Shown piece after piece: positions 36,968-44,845 of a stretch of DNA of 64,000 bases. The translations under genes were made by a program, and so were the position numbers. The stretch lies in assembly GCF_014596445.1 (NCBI RefSeq), contig NZ_MECL01000077.1:1-64000 (forward strand), in the 5' to 3' direction. The stretch's first letter is position 1. Every line of letters starts with the position of its first letter. Under the pieces are notes generated by a model. That model was given only the letters and a program-made list of their open reading frames with translations. It was not told the DNA's origin and searched no databases. The stretch comes from Streptomyces sp. CBMA29 (GTDB taxonomy: Bacteria > Actinomycetota > Actinomycetes > Streptomycetales > Streptomycetaceae).

Positions 36968-37417
36968 TCACTCACCGAGGTCCGCCCACTGGCCTGCGCC
37001 GTCGGCGGTGACAAGCGCCCAGACGAGCTTGCCGACACCTTCACGCTTACTCGCTCCCCAGCGCTGCCCCGTGATCGCGTCGACCAGCACCAGACCGCGC
37101 CCGGCCTCCGCCTCTTCATCAGCCTTCTGCAACTCCGGCCACTGGTCGTTGGCGTCGTGCACCTCAATCCGCACACCGCCGTCCGCGCGCTCGTACCGGG
37201 TCTCGATCTCGCGCCCGAGGGGGTGGCGGGCATGGCGTACGGCGTTGGTGACGAGTTCGGAGAGGACGAGTTCCGCCGGGTCCGTCAGCTCGGCCAGCCC
37301 CCACGCGGTCAGTACGTCGCGCAGATCGCGGCGCGCGCGGCCTACGCATCTGCGGTTGTTGGGCCATCGGCGTACTGAGATCGGCGTCGCGCTTTCGGGG
37401 TACGGCAGTGCGTTCAT
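36968..37417 (-). CDS. ATP-binding protein, RsbW/anti-sigma-like HATPase (AICE-2 copy)
   Basis: A 149-residue HATPase_c_2 protein with N-box ELVTNAVRHARH, VHDANDQWPEL and GRGLVLVDAI. It is clearly paralogous to 4040-4495, sharing the ETRYER...GGVxIEVHDAN block. ATG 37415-37417 overlaps the GntR stop (ATGA), so its translation is coupled to a regulator rather than, as in AICE-1, a leader peptide. Confidence 0.88.
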   Translation of the reverse strand: MNALPYPESATPISVRRWPNNRRCVGRARRDLRDVLTAWGLAELTDPAELVLSELVTNAVRHARHPLGREIETRYERADGGVRIEVHDANDQWPELQKADEEAEAGRGLVLVDAITGQRWGASKREGVGKLVWALVTADGAGQWADLGE

Positions 37418-38133
37418 CGCGCTTCAGCTTTCTTCTCGGTCGTCTCGGTCGTCGTACCGATCGGGGTGACGAAGGCGGCCTCCGTGCGATCGCCAGGGAG
37501 TACGAGGTGGGCGTATGCGACGACTTGGCCGTCGTCCGTGGTGAAGGTCCGCTCGACGGCGAGGACGGGCATACGGGTGGAGATGCGCAACGACTGTGCT
37601 TCCGCCGCGGTGGGGAACCGGGCGGTGACCAGGTCGGTGCTGTACGCCGCGGGCGCCGTGTCGCCGGCCGCGAGGACCAGGTCGTCGCCCCAAGGGGACT
37701 CGGTGGCCGCGTCGGTGACGTACGGGGTGCCGTTCGGTACGTAGGCGTGCGCGATGCTCTGCGGGGTGTCGTCGCGGTGGCTCACGCACACGTATTCCGT
37801 GATCAGGGTGTCGAGCGGCGTGCCGAGACGGGCGGCGAGGTCGACGGTGGCGGTAATCACGCCTGAACTGACGTAGATGTGCAGGCCGTTGACGGCGCCG
37901 CGGGGATAGACGAGGCGCTCGACCGGGCGACGTACGAAGTTGCCTCGACCCTGGAACTTCTCGACCAGGCCCTCGGTGCGGAGCAGTTCGAGGGCTTCGC
38001 GGAGCGTTGGCGTGCTGACGCGGTAGCGGGCGGCGAGTTGGGTCTCCGGCGGGAGGCGCTCGCCGATCGTGAGGGCGCCCGATGCGATGAGGCGCCGGAG
38101 GTCGTCGGCCACTTGCTGGTGACGGGCGGTCAT
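37414..38133 (-). CDS. GntR-family regulator (HutC/UTRA type)
   Basis: The 239-residue product starts at ATG 38131-38133, with a winged HTH at 5-72 (PPETQLAARYRVSTPTLREA, GRGNFVRRP) and a UTRA domain after. It overlaps its upstream (85-residue) and downstream (ATP-binding) genes by ATGA, so the cluster is one transcript. It probably controls part of AICE-2. Operators for it are not obvious nearby. Confidence 0.87.
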   Translation of the reverse strand: MTARHQQVADDLRRLIASGALTIGERLPPETQLAARYRVSTPTLREALELLRTEGLVEKFQGRGNFVRRPVERLVYPRGAVNGLHIYVSSGVITATVDLAARLGTPLDTLITEYVCVSHRDDTPQSIAHAYVPNGTPYVTDAATESPWGDDLVLAAGDTAPAAYSTDLVTARFPTAAEAQSLRISTRMPVLAVERTFTTDDGQVVAYAHLVLPGDRTEAAFVTPIGTTTETTEKKAEAR

Positions 38134-38387
38134 GTGGCGGCGAGCACCTCCTCGGCCGACTCGCTCCCCCGGAGCCGGGCCAGTTCGGCTGCGCTCAGGA
38201 CGTACGGGCGGACGAGCGGGAGGTCGTCGGCCGGCCAGAAGTGCGCGGGCTGTGCGGGCCGGTGGCTTCGTAACGTCGGCGTCGTACGCCTCGGCTGCGG
38301 GAGCCGTACGGGCGGACCCTGGCGGCTCGTCGCGCGAGCGGGGCGCCGCGCTATCCAAGTGGCGGCGCGGCAAAGGTGGTTGAACAC
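38130..38387 (-). CDS. small basic hypothetical protein
   Basis: The GTG at 38385-38387 is preceded by AGGAGC, and the stop overlaps the GntR start. The 85 residues are Arg/Pro-rich (MFNHLCRAATWIARRPARA), ending in a helix LSAAELARLRGSESAEEVL. No family is recognised. Good starts at both ends support a real gene. Confidence 0.55.
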   Translation of the reverse strand: MFNHLCRAATWIARRPARATSRQGPPVRLPQPRRTTPTLRSHRPAQPAHFWPADDLPLVRPYVLSAAELARLRGSESAEEVLAAT

Positions 38388-38428
38388 GCTGGTCAGCTCC
38401 TATGGCTGATGGTGGTGCCCGTGCGGCG

Positions 38429-38704
38429 TCAGGTGTCGTCACCCTCGCCGTCGCCGGGCGATGCGGGCGGGTGCTTCCGCACGGCGGCCCATAAGGACCG
38501 GCCGCGTACACCGCTGTCGGCGAAGCCGAACCAGTCCGCTTCTGCGAGGAGGGCGAGCAGTTCGCCCCACGCGTCGGCGGGAAAGGTGGTCGGCATCGCC
38601 GCTTCGATGCGCGTGTGGTCCCGGTACTGCTTGATGACCGGGGTGAGTCCTACGGCGGCGAGGCCCGCGCGGATGCCTTCGGTGCGGGCTTCGGGTTCGG
38701 GCAC
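38429..38704 (-). CDS. hypothetical protein
   Basis: The GTG at 38702-38704 has GGAG upstream. The 91-residue product reads ARTEGIRAGLAAVGLTPVIK, then an acidic/aromatic segment WGELLALLAEADWFGFADS. It is divergent from a GntR gene, across the twin CTAG palindromes at 38743-38773, so it is probably controlled by that GntR. Unknown family. Confidence 0.65.
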   Translation of the reverse strand: MPEPEARTEGIRAGLAAVGLTPVIKQYRDHTRIEAAMPTTFPADAWGELLALLAEADWFGFADSGVRGRSLWAAVRKHPPASPGDGEGDDT

Positions 38705-38742
38705 GACTCATCTCCGTCACCTTGGAAGCACTCTCAGTAAAG

Positions 38743-38773
38743 CTAGTTAACTAGATTAGAGCTAGTGGACTAG
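38743..38773. promoter_or_regulatory. twin CTAG-N4-CTAG operators
   Basis: CTAGTTAACTAG (38743-38754, perfect palindrome) and CTAGTGGACTAG (38762-38773) are 19 bp apart, between a hypothetical gene and the divergent GntR gene (start 38783). CTAG is rare in high-GC genomes. Two matching sites on the same helix face suggest binding of the GntR dimer pair and autoregulation. Confidence 0.7.
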
Positions 38774-38782
38774 ATTGTCCAC

Positions 38783-39538
38783 ATGCCTGAGCAGCCGCCG
38801 TATCTCCGCATCGCCGACGTGCTCCGCGAGCGCATCGAAAGCCAGGAGTGGACACCGGGGGACCGCCTGCCGTCTCGCGGCGAGCTGTCCGCCGAATACG
38901 GCGTCGGCGACAACGTCATACGGCGTGCCCAGGAGCTGCTGATCTCGCGCGGCATCCTCGAAGGCCGCGCCGGATCAGGGACGTACGTCGCCGAGCCGCG
39001 CGAACGGGTGCGGATCGTGCGCGCCACGTACCGCGAGCAGGCAGGCGGCTCACCGTTCCGCGCGGACATGTCCGCGCTCGGCAAGCGGGGGACCTGGGAG
39101 AGCCGGACCGAGGCCAAGGTGCCGGTGCCCGCGGACATCGCCGCCCGACTCGGCGTCAACGAAGGGGACTTGGGCGTCCGCACCGCCTACGAATTCCTGG
39201 CCGACAGCAAGCCGGTCCAGATCTCGACCAGTTGGGAGCCGTACGCCCTCACGGCGGGCACCCTGGTCGTCCTCCCGGAAGGTGGCCCGCACGCCGGCGC
39301 GGGAGTCGTGAGGCGCATGGCCGAGATCGGCATCACGGTCAGCCACGCGGTGGAGCGGCCCGAACCCCGCGTCGCCACGACGGAGGAGGCCACCCTCCTG
39401 GGCATCCAGCGCGGCTCGCTGGTCACGCACATCCGCCGCACGTACTACAGCGACGAGGGCCAGCCGGTGGAGACGGCGGACATCGTGGTGCCCGCGGCAC
39501 TCTGCGAAATCGTCTACGAGGTCCCTGTCCACGGGTAG
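38783..39538 (+). CDS. GntR-family regulator (HutC/UTRA type)
   Basis: A 251-residue protein with winged HTH (LPSRGELSAEYGVGDNVIRR, GSGTYV) and UTRA domain. The start ATG is only 9 bases after the second palindrome, so bound repressor would block the promoter or give a short-leader transcript. The divergent hypothetical gene shares the operators. Third-position G/C is high and the length is normal. Confidence 0.88.
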   Translation: MPEQPPYLRIADVLRERIESQEWTPGDRLPSRGELSAEYGVGDNVIRRAQELLISRGILEGRAGSGTYVAEPRERVRIVRATYREQAGGSPFRADMSALGKRGTWESRTEAKVPVPADIAARLGVNEGDLGVRTAYEFLADSKPVQISTSWEPYALTAGTLVVLPEGGPHAGAGVVRRMAEIGITVSHAVERPEPRVATTEEATLLGIQRGSLVTHIRRTYYSDEGQPVETADIVVPAALCEIVYEVPVHG

Positions 39539-40083
39539 GCCCATCTGCATCGCCCTCGATGCAGAACGGCACGCTGCTGAAGGTCCATGCGCTCCGCTGA
39601 CGAGGCGCCTACCGACGGCGCAATCGAGCTGCCTTCAGTACGGGACGAGCGCAGTCGTGAGACCCACGCATTCTGCCAGATCAATCATCAAGGATTACCG
39701 TCGCCCCCTGGAACACTCGCCATTGCGGCGCGATTGCGCACGTGCGCGATCACGCAATACCTCTGGGAATGCTCCGCCCGCCCCTCGCGCGGACTCGGGG
39801 GGCAACAGAAGGCATCGGACGTGTGGCATAGGTACATTTACTGATGGGCAGTCAGAATCTTATCTCAGGAACCACATTGACGAACAACTCCCGCTCCTAC
39901 CATGACCGAACCTGGAGTTTCCGGCGAGACCGAGAGCCCCAACAGGCCGGATGCCAACCGTCCCAGCGCACCTCAAGTGAGGCTCAAGCGATCAAATCCG
40001 TGGTTGTTTCGATGATCACCTCCCCCTAAGGTCTGAACCACAGAGGGCGCCGCACGATGGCGTTCTGGATTGGGGAGGGTTTA
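39539..40083. other. 545-bp intergenic region, lower G/C
   Basis: No secure gene. The best small ORF (39902-40015, 37 residues, MTEPGVSGETESPNRPDA start, ending NPWLFR) has an acidic N-part recalling the single-span protein at 31319 but no membrane helix, so it may be a decayed relative. The rest shows no coding bias. Promoters for the secreted-protein gene must lie near 39960-40060. Confidence 0.45.
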
Positions 40084-40596
40084 ATGAAGGCACGAGGAAA
40101 GTTGTCTGCGGTCGGCGCCGCGCTGGTTCTCACAGCCATATCCGGTGGAACCGCAGTTGCCGCAACCCCGGTCACTCCTAAGAGCATGTACTGCCCTCCG
40201 GAGGACGACCGAACGTACACGCAGACAGCCTCCGCGTGGTACGGGTACGATTCCGGCACTCTGGCGAACAACTCCGCCGGTACAATCAGCAAGACCTACA
40301 CTCACTCGTCGACCAAGTCACTTACGACTACGGTGAGTTCCGAGCTCCAGATTTCGGCGAACTACGTCGTCGCCCAGGTGAACGCGAAGCTCGGGTTGTC
40401 GACGGCCATCCAGGCGTCGTACACGAAGTCCGAGGCATTCACTGTGACTGCCCCCGCGCACACCACGGTGAAGTACAAGGACGGCATCCTGAAGCGGACC
40501 ATCAGGGTCAAGTGGGACCACACGTACAGCAACTGTACTGTGAAGACCGTGACGAACTTCGCGTACCTGGCGGACAACTACTCGGAAGCCAGCTAG
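40084..40596 (+). CDS. secreted Thr/Ser-rich beta-strand protein
   Basis: ATG 40084 follows GGGGAGGG and gives 170 residues with a signal peptide (VGAALVLTAISGGTAVAA). The mature part has MYCPPEDDR near its start, then alternating Ser/Thr-rich strands (KSLTTTVSSELQISANYVVA, YTKSEAFTVTAPAHTTVKYK) and one late Cys (SNCTVKT), probably disulfide-bonded to the first. The amphipathic strands recall aerolysin/ETX-like proteins, but I cannot confirm a family. It is followed 27 bp later by a lipoprotein gene, so they may act as a pair. Confidence 0.7.
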   Translation: MKARGKLSAVGAALVLTAISGGTAVAATPVTPKSMYCPPEDDRTYTQTASAWYGYDSGTLANNSAGTISKTYTHSSTKSLTTTVSSELQISANYVVAQVNAKLGLSTAIQASYTKSEAFTVTAPAHTTVKYKDGILKRTIRVKWDHTYSNCTVKTVTNFAYLADNYSEAS

Positions 40597-40623
40597 TCGC
40601 GGCGGAACTACGGAGGTCGAGCG

Positions 40624-41325
40624 GTGATGAAACGAAGCGCGCTGTACCGCTCGGTGGGGGCGGTCCTTTGCCTCATGGGTATGGCGACTGCTGGATGCAC
40701 GTCGACTCAAGCCCATCAACAAGGCGGACAGAACAGCAACTCATCGGCGAAGCCAGCGCAATACGCACCGTCCCAGTGCGGGAAGGACGTGCCGGTACAA
40801 CGGGATGGCCTGCTCTCGCTACAGGATGCCTACCGGAACAAGTCGGGGCCAAAGTCGCAATCGGTCCGCACGATCAAGCTTGCTGCGGACGACTGCGGCT
40901 CAGGACGCGGATTTTCGACCGTAGCCAAGTCATGCGATACGTCTGAATTCCCTTGGGCATCATCGCCGTCCTCTCAGAACGTCGAAATGTTCGCATCCGG
41001 GGTACGGGAGTGGAGTCAGTCCACTCTGACCGCGTCAGACGGGACAGTGCTCAAGGAGCATGTCTTCATCCCTGATGAGAAGTACAAGGACACGTTCATC
41101 AAGGGTTACCGCGAACACCTGAAATCGTGTGGCGCTCAAGTGGTGAGCTCCCAGAACGGCGAGGCGACCGAGTTCGCTCTCCCGGGCACGCCCAAGATCT
41201 CCATCGGCTTCGAGGATGGTCGCGTGACCGCCCTTCAGGGGTACGGGAAAAACTGGGACTCCAGTAATCTCACTGCCCTGCTTGAGGTAGCACAGGAGCA
41301 CAGCTCAAAGCTTTCGCTCGGGTAG
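40624..41325 (+). CDS. lipoprotein
   Basis: GTG 40624 or ATG 40627, with GGAGG upstream; 233 residues. Signal peptide with lipobox MATAGC (Cys at about 25), then a Gln/Ser/Asn linker and a globular domain with three or four Cys and FIKGYREHLKSCGAQVV. It would sit on the outer face of the membrane. It lies directly behind the secreted-protein gene and before a strong terminator, forming a two-gene transcript. An immunity or receptor role for the secreted partner is inference. Confidence 0.75.
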   Translation: MMKRSALYRSVGAVLCLMGMATAGCTSTQAHQQGGQNSNSSAKPAQYAPSQCGKDVPVQRDGLLSLQDAYRNKSGPKSQSVRTIKLAADDCGSGRGFSTVAKSCDTSEFPWASSPSSQNVEMFASGVREWSQSTLTASDGTVLKEHVFIPDEKYKDTFIKGYREHLKSCGAQVVSSQNGEATEFALPGTPKISIGFEDGRVTALQGYGKNWDSSNLTALLEVAQEHSSKLSLG

Positions 41326-41336
41326 CGCAAGCAACT

Positions 41337-41378
41337 GTGGTGGGAGGGTACGCCTGTACCCTCCCACCACATTTTTTG
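41337..41378 (+). terminator. strong Rho-independent terminator
   Basis: A perfect 15-bp stem, GTGGTGGGAGGGTAC with GTACCCTCCCACCAC, has a 4-base loop and is followed by ATTTTTT. It closes the secreted-protein/lipoprotein transcript. Confidence 0.95.
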
Positions 41379-41394
41379 CTTTGGCTTCACCTAT

Positions 41395-42165
41395 TCATCT
41401 CGCAGAGAAGTTCCACCCACCGATCGCGAGTGCTTCCGCGCGGGCCTCGATGACGGCCATGCGGGCGGCGCGTTCGGCGTCGTCGGTGTGGGTGGACTGG
41501 GCCGTGGCTTGGCCTTCCCACTTGCGGTAGAGGAGGCCGTATTCGCGGGTGAAGTAGCCGGGGCTCACGACGTTCAGGGCGAGGAGGAGGCCGGTGTCTT
41601 CGGAGGCGGGGAGGGCCATCCAGCCGCCCAGGGCGAGGAGCAGGTCGCGGCGGACGAAGAGGGTTGCGGGGTGGACCTGGGCGCGGAAGTTGTGGGCTTT
41701 CCAGTGGTCGAAGACGGCGCCGCGCTCGATGGGGCCGTCGGCGGGGTCCTGGTCGAAGCCGGCGGTGGAGCCGTCGGGGAGGAGGTCCAGGACGCGGGAG
41801 GTGGTCCAGCCGAGGGCGGGGTCGGCTTCGAGGAGGGCCAGGTCGCGGGCGAGGGCGCCGGGCGTCAACTGGTCGTCGGCGTCGAGGACTTTGACGTAGT
41901 CCCCGCCCGAGTGGGCCATCGCCATCATGCGCGCGACGCCGGGGCCGCCGGGGCGTCCCTGGCCGAAGGTCACGCGAGGGTCGTCGGGTACGTACGGGGC
42001 GACCGCGTCCCCCTTGCCGTCCTCCTGGATGATCCAGTGCCAGTGCCAGCCGTCGGGAAGTTCCTGGGCGACCAGGGACTTGTACGCGTCCGCGAGGTAC
42101 GGGGCAGCGGGGGCGTGGACGGCGGTGATGACGTCGATGGTGCGCCTGGTCACGGCGTTCACCAC
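41395..42165 (-). CDS. family-2 glycosyltransferase
   Basis: The 256-residue product starts at GTG 42163-42165 (or 42162), just at the stop of the GntR gene. The GT-A features are an N-terminal TIDVITAVHAP strand, ARMMAMAHSGGDYVKVLDADD with the DxD-type metal site, RRDLLLALGGWM, and ASEDTGLLLAL with the later acidic motif. No membrane span is seen, so it acts in the cytoplasm on an unknown acceptor. Coupling to a GntR gene suggests regulated cargo. Confidence 0.88.
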   Translation of the reverse strand: MVNAVTRRTIDVITAVHAPAAPYLADAYKSLVAQELPDGWHWHWIIQEDGKGDAVAPYVPDDPRVTFGQGRPGGPGVARMMAMAHSGGDYVKVLDADDQLTPGALARDLALLEADPALGWTTSRVLDLLPDGSTAGFDQDPADGPIERGAVFDHWKAHNFRAQVHPATLFVRRDLLLALGGWMALPASEDTGLLLALNVVSPGYFTREYGLLYRKWEGQATAQSTHTDDAERAARMAVIEARAEALAIGGWNFSAR

Positions 42166-42947
42166 CTTTCCAGGTCGGTGGTGAAGAGGAGTTCCGTGCG
42201 GTCACCGGGGAGTGTGACGTCGGAGATGTCGACCGGACGGCCGGCGACGTCGTACGACGTCTTGCGGAGGACGAGGACGGAAGTCCCGGGTGGCAGCCCC
42301 AGCTCCTCCGCTTCCTCGGCGGTCGGCGGGCGGGCGGTGATGCGCTCCTCGATCCGGCCCAGCTCGATCCCGACGGTGAAGAGCTGGCTCTGAGTCCCCC
42401 CTGGCCAGGGCTCCTTGGATTCGTCCAGGAGGTCAGGGTTCTCCGCGACCATGTCCCGTACGAGATAGGACCGTACGAGATTGAACGGCGCGCTCTCCGC
42501 CCGATACCGGGTGCGGTAGGTCCGCTCCAGGAGCGCGGTCCCGACCGGGATACCGAACGCCTCGGCGATCGCCCCCTCCGCCTTGATCTCGCGGTACGCG
42601 GCGTAGAAGACGAGGTCGTTCAGTTCGAGACCGGTGTCGCGCTCAGTCGAACCGGTCTGTGCCCGCAGGGGCTCGGGCTCACGGGCCCGGTCCTTCTCCC
42701 ATTGGTGGCGGCCGTTGGTGCGCTGGACGAGCGTGCGGGGGAGGCGGACGAAGTTGCCGCGACCGTGCACCTTCTCGATCAGGCCCTCGGCCTGAAGCAG
42801 GCTGAGCGCTTGCCGGAGGGTCGGAAGGCTCTTCCCGTACTGCTCAACGAGCTTGGTCTCGGAGGGCAGTTGGTCACCAGGATGCAGTTCACCTGCACGG
42901 ATGAGCTGGCGGAGATCGTCAGCGATCCGCTCGTATGCCTTGGCCAT
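42159..42947 (-). CDS. GntR-family regulator (HutC/UTRA type)
   Basis: A 262-residue protein: HTH at residues 5-70 (LPSETKLVEQYGKSLPTLRQ, GRGNFVRLP), then UTRA. It overlaps the GT2 gene and is third of the three GntR genes in AICE-2. The upstream region has matching TCAAGAGGTCTTGA-type sites, so it is likely autoregulated. Confidence 0.88.
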   Translation of the reverse strand: MAKAYERIADDLRQLIRAGELHPGDQLPSETKLVEQYGKSLPTLRQALSLLQAEGLIEKVHGRGNFVRLPRTLVQRTNGRHQWEKDRAREPEPLRAQTGSTERDTGLELNDLVFYAAYREIKAEGAIAEAFGIPVGTALLERTYRTRYRAESAPFNLVRSYLVRDMVAENPDLLDESKEPWPGGTQSQLFTVGIELGRIEERITARPPTAEEAEELGLPPGTSVLVLRKTSYDVAGRPVDISDVTLPGDRTELLFTTDLERW

Positions 42948-42993
42948 GGGGCCTCACCGTCCTGATCCGTTAGCAGCCCCAGGATACAAGTCA

Positions 42994-43081
42994 TCAAGAG
43001 GTCTTGACGAGTGAGTGACCCATGCCTCATATTCATCCTTACTCCTAAAGAGGACTTGAGGACAGGTTCTCTTAAGGAGAA
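42994..43081. promoter_or_regulatory. palindromic sites upstream of GntR/tra region
   Basis: TCAAGAGGTCTTGA (42994-43007) is a palindrome with a 2-base centre. TAAAGAGGACTTGA (43046-43059) is its variant, 52 bp on, nearly the spacing of the paired operators in AICE-1. TTCTC and GAGAA (43067-43081) flank TTAAG. They sit between the GntR gene and the rightward transfer genes. Binding is inferred. Confidence 0.55.
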
Positions 43082-43310
43082 ACGTGAGAAGGACGCCCGG
43101 AGGGCCCCGCGACACGGGTCCGAAGGCAGCGCCGGCTCCTTGAAAACTCCACAGAGCGCCTGAACGAACGAGTGCTTTTGATCCCGGCACGGCTGCTGTG
43201 AGCTGCGGTGCCGGAGGTCATGACCACTCGTCCCGTGAGCCGACGGCAGCAGCCGTCGTACCAGCGCGGACACCGCCGTCGGCTCTCCCACCCCCAACTT
43301 CAGGAGAGCC

Positions 43311-43598
43311 ATGTGTACGTACGGAGGTCGGTGTGAAGTCCTCTGCGACGAGGGCGAGTTACTGGATGCCCGGGAGTTCCTTCGGGAGCTGTTCCTCGGT
43401 ATCCCGGGTGAATCGGATGACGAACGCGCCGCTCGTCAGGCGGTGGCCCGCGACGTACTCGCCGAACTGCTGGAAGAGGGCGCCTCCGACGCGCTCGCCC
43501 GGGAGGACGCGGTCTGTGCCCTGTGGCTCGGTGGCGTTGCGCTGCTGAGGAACAGTCGGCTGTCCGGGCGCCCGATGTGGTTCGGGGAAGCGGCATGA
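43311..43598 (+). CDS. small hypothetical protein of the AICE-2 transfer operon
   Basis: ATG 43311 follows AGGAGAG; 95 residues, with CTYGGRCEVLCDEGELLD at the N-terminus and acidic helices (ELFLGIPGESDDERAARQAV, ARDVLAELLEEG). The stop overlaps the next start (ATGA). Three Cys in the first 12 residues are notable. Unknown function. Confidence 0.65.
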   Translation: MCTYGGRCEVLCDEGELLDAREFLRELFLGIPGESDDERAARQAVARDVLAELLEEGASDALAREDAVCALWLGGVALLRNSRLSGRPMWFGEAA

Positions 43599-44749
43599 TC
43601 GCGTCGCAGACCATCCTGATTGGCGGTGGGCTCGGCGTCGCCGGCCTCGTCGTATGGCGAACTGTCCGGCACCTGCGGCGCGGCACGCCTGCCATCGGGG
43701 TCGCCGCCCTCGCGGCAGTCGGCTGCACCGCGTACAGCGCCGATACGTCGAGGCGGTTCGCCGCCGACTACCTCGACATCGCGGGTACGGTCGAGCGCGC
43801 GGCGATGTTCGGCGCCGCTGAACTCGCCCTGTTCGCGACCGCGTTGATGGCCCGACAGAACCTCAACGGGCCGAACGCGGCGCCGGGCGTCCCCGGAGTC
43901 CTGGCGTGGGTCATCACCGGGGTGCAGATCATCCCGGCGTACGCCGAGTCCGGGCCGGTCGGCGGGACCGTGCGCGCCTTCATCGGCCCAGTTATGGCCG
44001 CGATGCTCTGGCACCTCGCCATGGGGATCGAGCTGCGGCACCGGAAGCCCGAGGCGTCGTCCAACGGCTTCGGGGCTTTGGTGGCAAGGGAGTTGCGTGA
44101 GCGGCTCCTCTCCCGGCTCGGCGTCGCCGAGCGGCACCGGGACGCGGCGCAGATCACCCGCGACCGGGCCACCGTACGAGCGGTCGCTCTCGCGTCACGC
44201 CTCGCCGAAATGAGCCCCGCCCGGCGGGGCAAGCGGCGAGGGCGGCGGATCGCGCGCCGTCTCTCCGTCGCGGTTGCCCGTGCCTCGGTCGGCAGCGACC
44301 GCGAGCAGCGGCGCGTCATGCTCGACCAACTCGCCGCACGGCGGAACGCGGCGGCGTTGGCGACCGTTGAATTGGTGTCGCCGTGGGGTGAACGTTCACC
44401 GGACCCCGCCGCGTCCGCTCTCGCCGCGCACACCCGGGATCAGATGGCCCGAGCCACCGCGAGCATCCGCCGTTACCCGCGCACGCTGTTCACCGACCTT
44501 CCGCCGGTGGACGGCGCGGACGACGGTGGCCGATCACCTGAACGCGCCCCCGCCAAGCTCGGCACCGCCGAGGCCACGGCGGCGATCGAGCGAGGGTGGG
44601 CCGACGGTCTCAGCGTCCGCGAAACGGCGCGGCGGGCGACACGGGCGCCGAGCTACGTACACGGCGTGTTCGTACGGCTCGACACAGAACGCGGTCCCCG
44701 CCCGGTGAACGGCCCGGCCGGATCAACGCGTACGGCGAAGCAGCCTTGA
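43595..44749 (+). CDS. DUF2637-like membrane protein with C-terminal HTH-like tail
   Basis: ATG 43595 overlaps the previous stop; 384 residues. The first 160 residues hold about four hydrophobic spans (ILIGGGLGVAGLVVW, AALAAVGCTAYSA, FGAAELALFATALMA, FIGPVMAAMLWHLAMG), like DUF2637 proteins found beside AICE transfer genes. The C-terminal half is charged and ends with GWADGLSVRETARRATRAPS, a helix-turn-helix-like segment. It is probably part of the transfer or spread machinery. Confidence 0.75.
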   Translation: MIASQTILIGGGLGVAGLVVWRTVRHLRRGTPAIGVAALAAVGCTAYSADTSRRFAADYLDIAGTVERAAMFGAAELALFATALMARQNLNGPNAAPGVPGVLAWVITGVQIIPAYAESGPVGGTVRAFIGPVMAAMLWHLAMGIELRHRKPEASSNGFGALVARELRERLLSRLGVAERHRDAAQITRDRATVRAVALASRLAEMSPARRGKRRGRRIARRLSVAVARASVGSDREQRRVMLDQLAARRNAAALATVELVSPWGERSPDPAASALAAHTRDQMARATASIRRYPRTLFTDLPPVDGADDGGRSPERAPAKLGTAEATAAIERGWADGLSVRETARRATRAPSYVHGVFVRLDTERGPRPVNGPAGSTRTAKQP

Positions 44750-44845
44750 CGGCTCGCCGTTCAATCCCAACACCGGGGCCCGGCCGCTGCTTTGGCGGGT
44801 AGGGCCGGGCCCCGGAATCCCTTCCCAACAGGAAAGGAATCGCCA

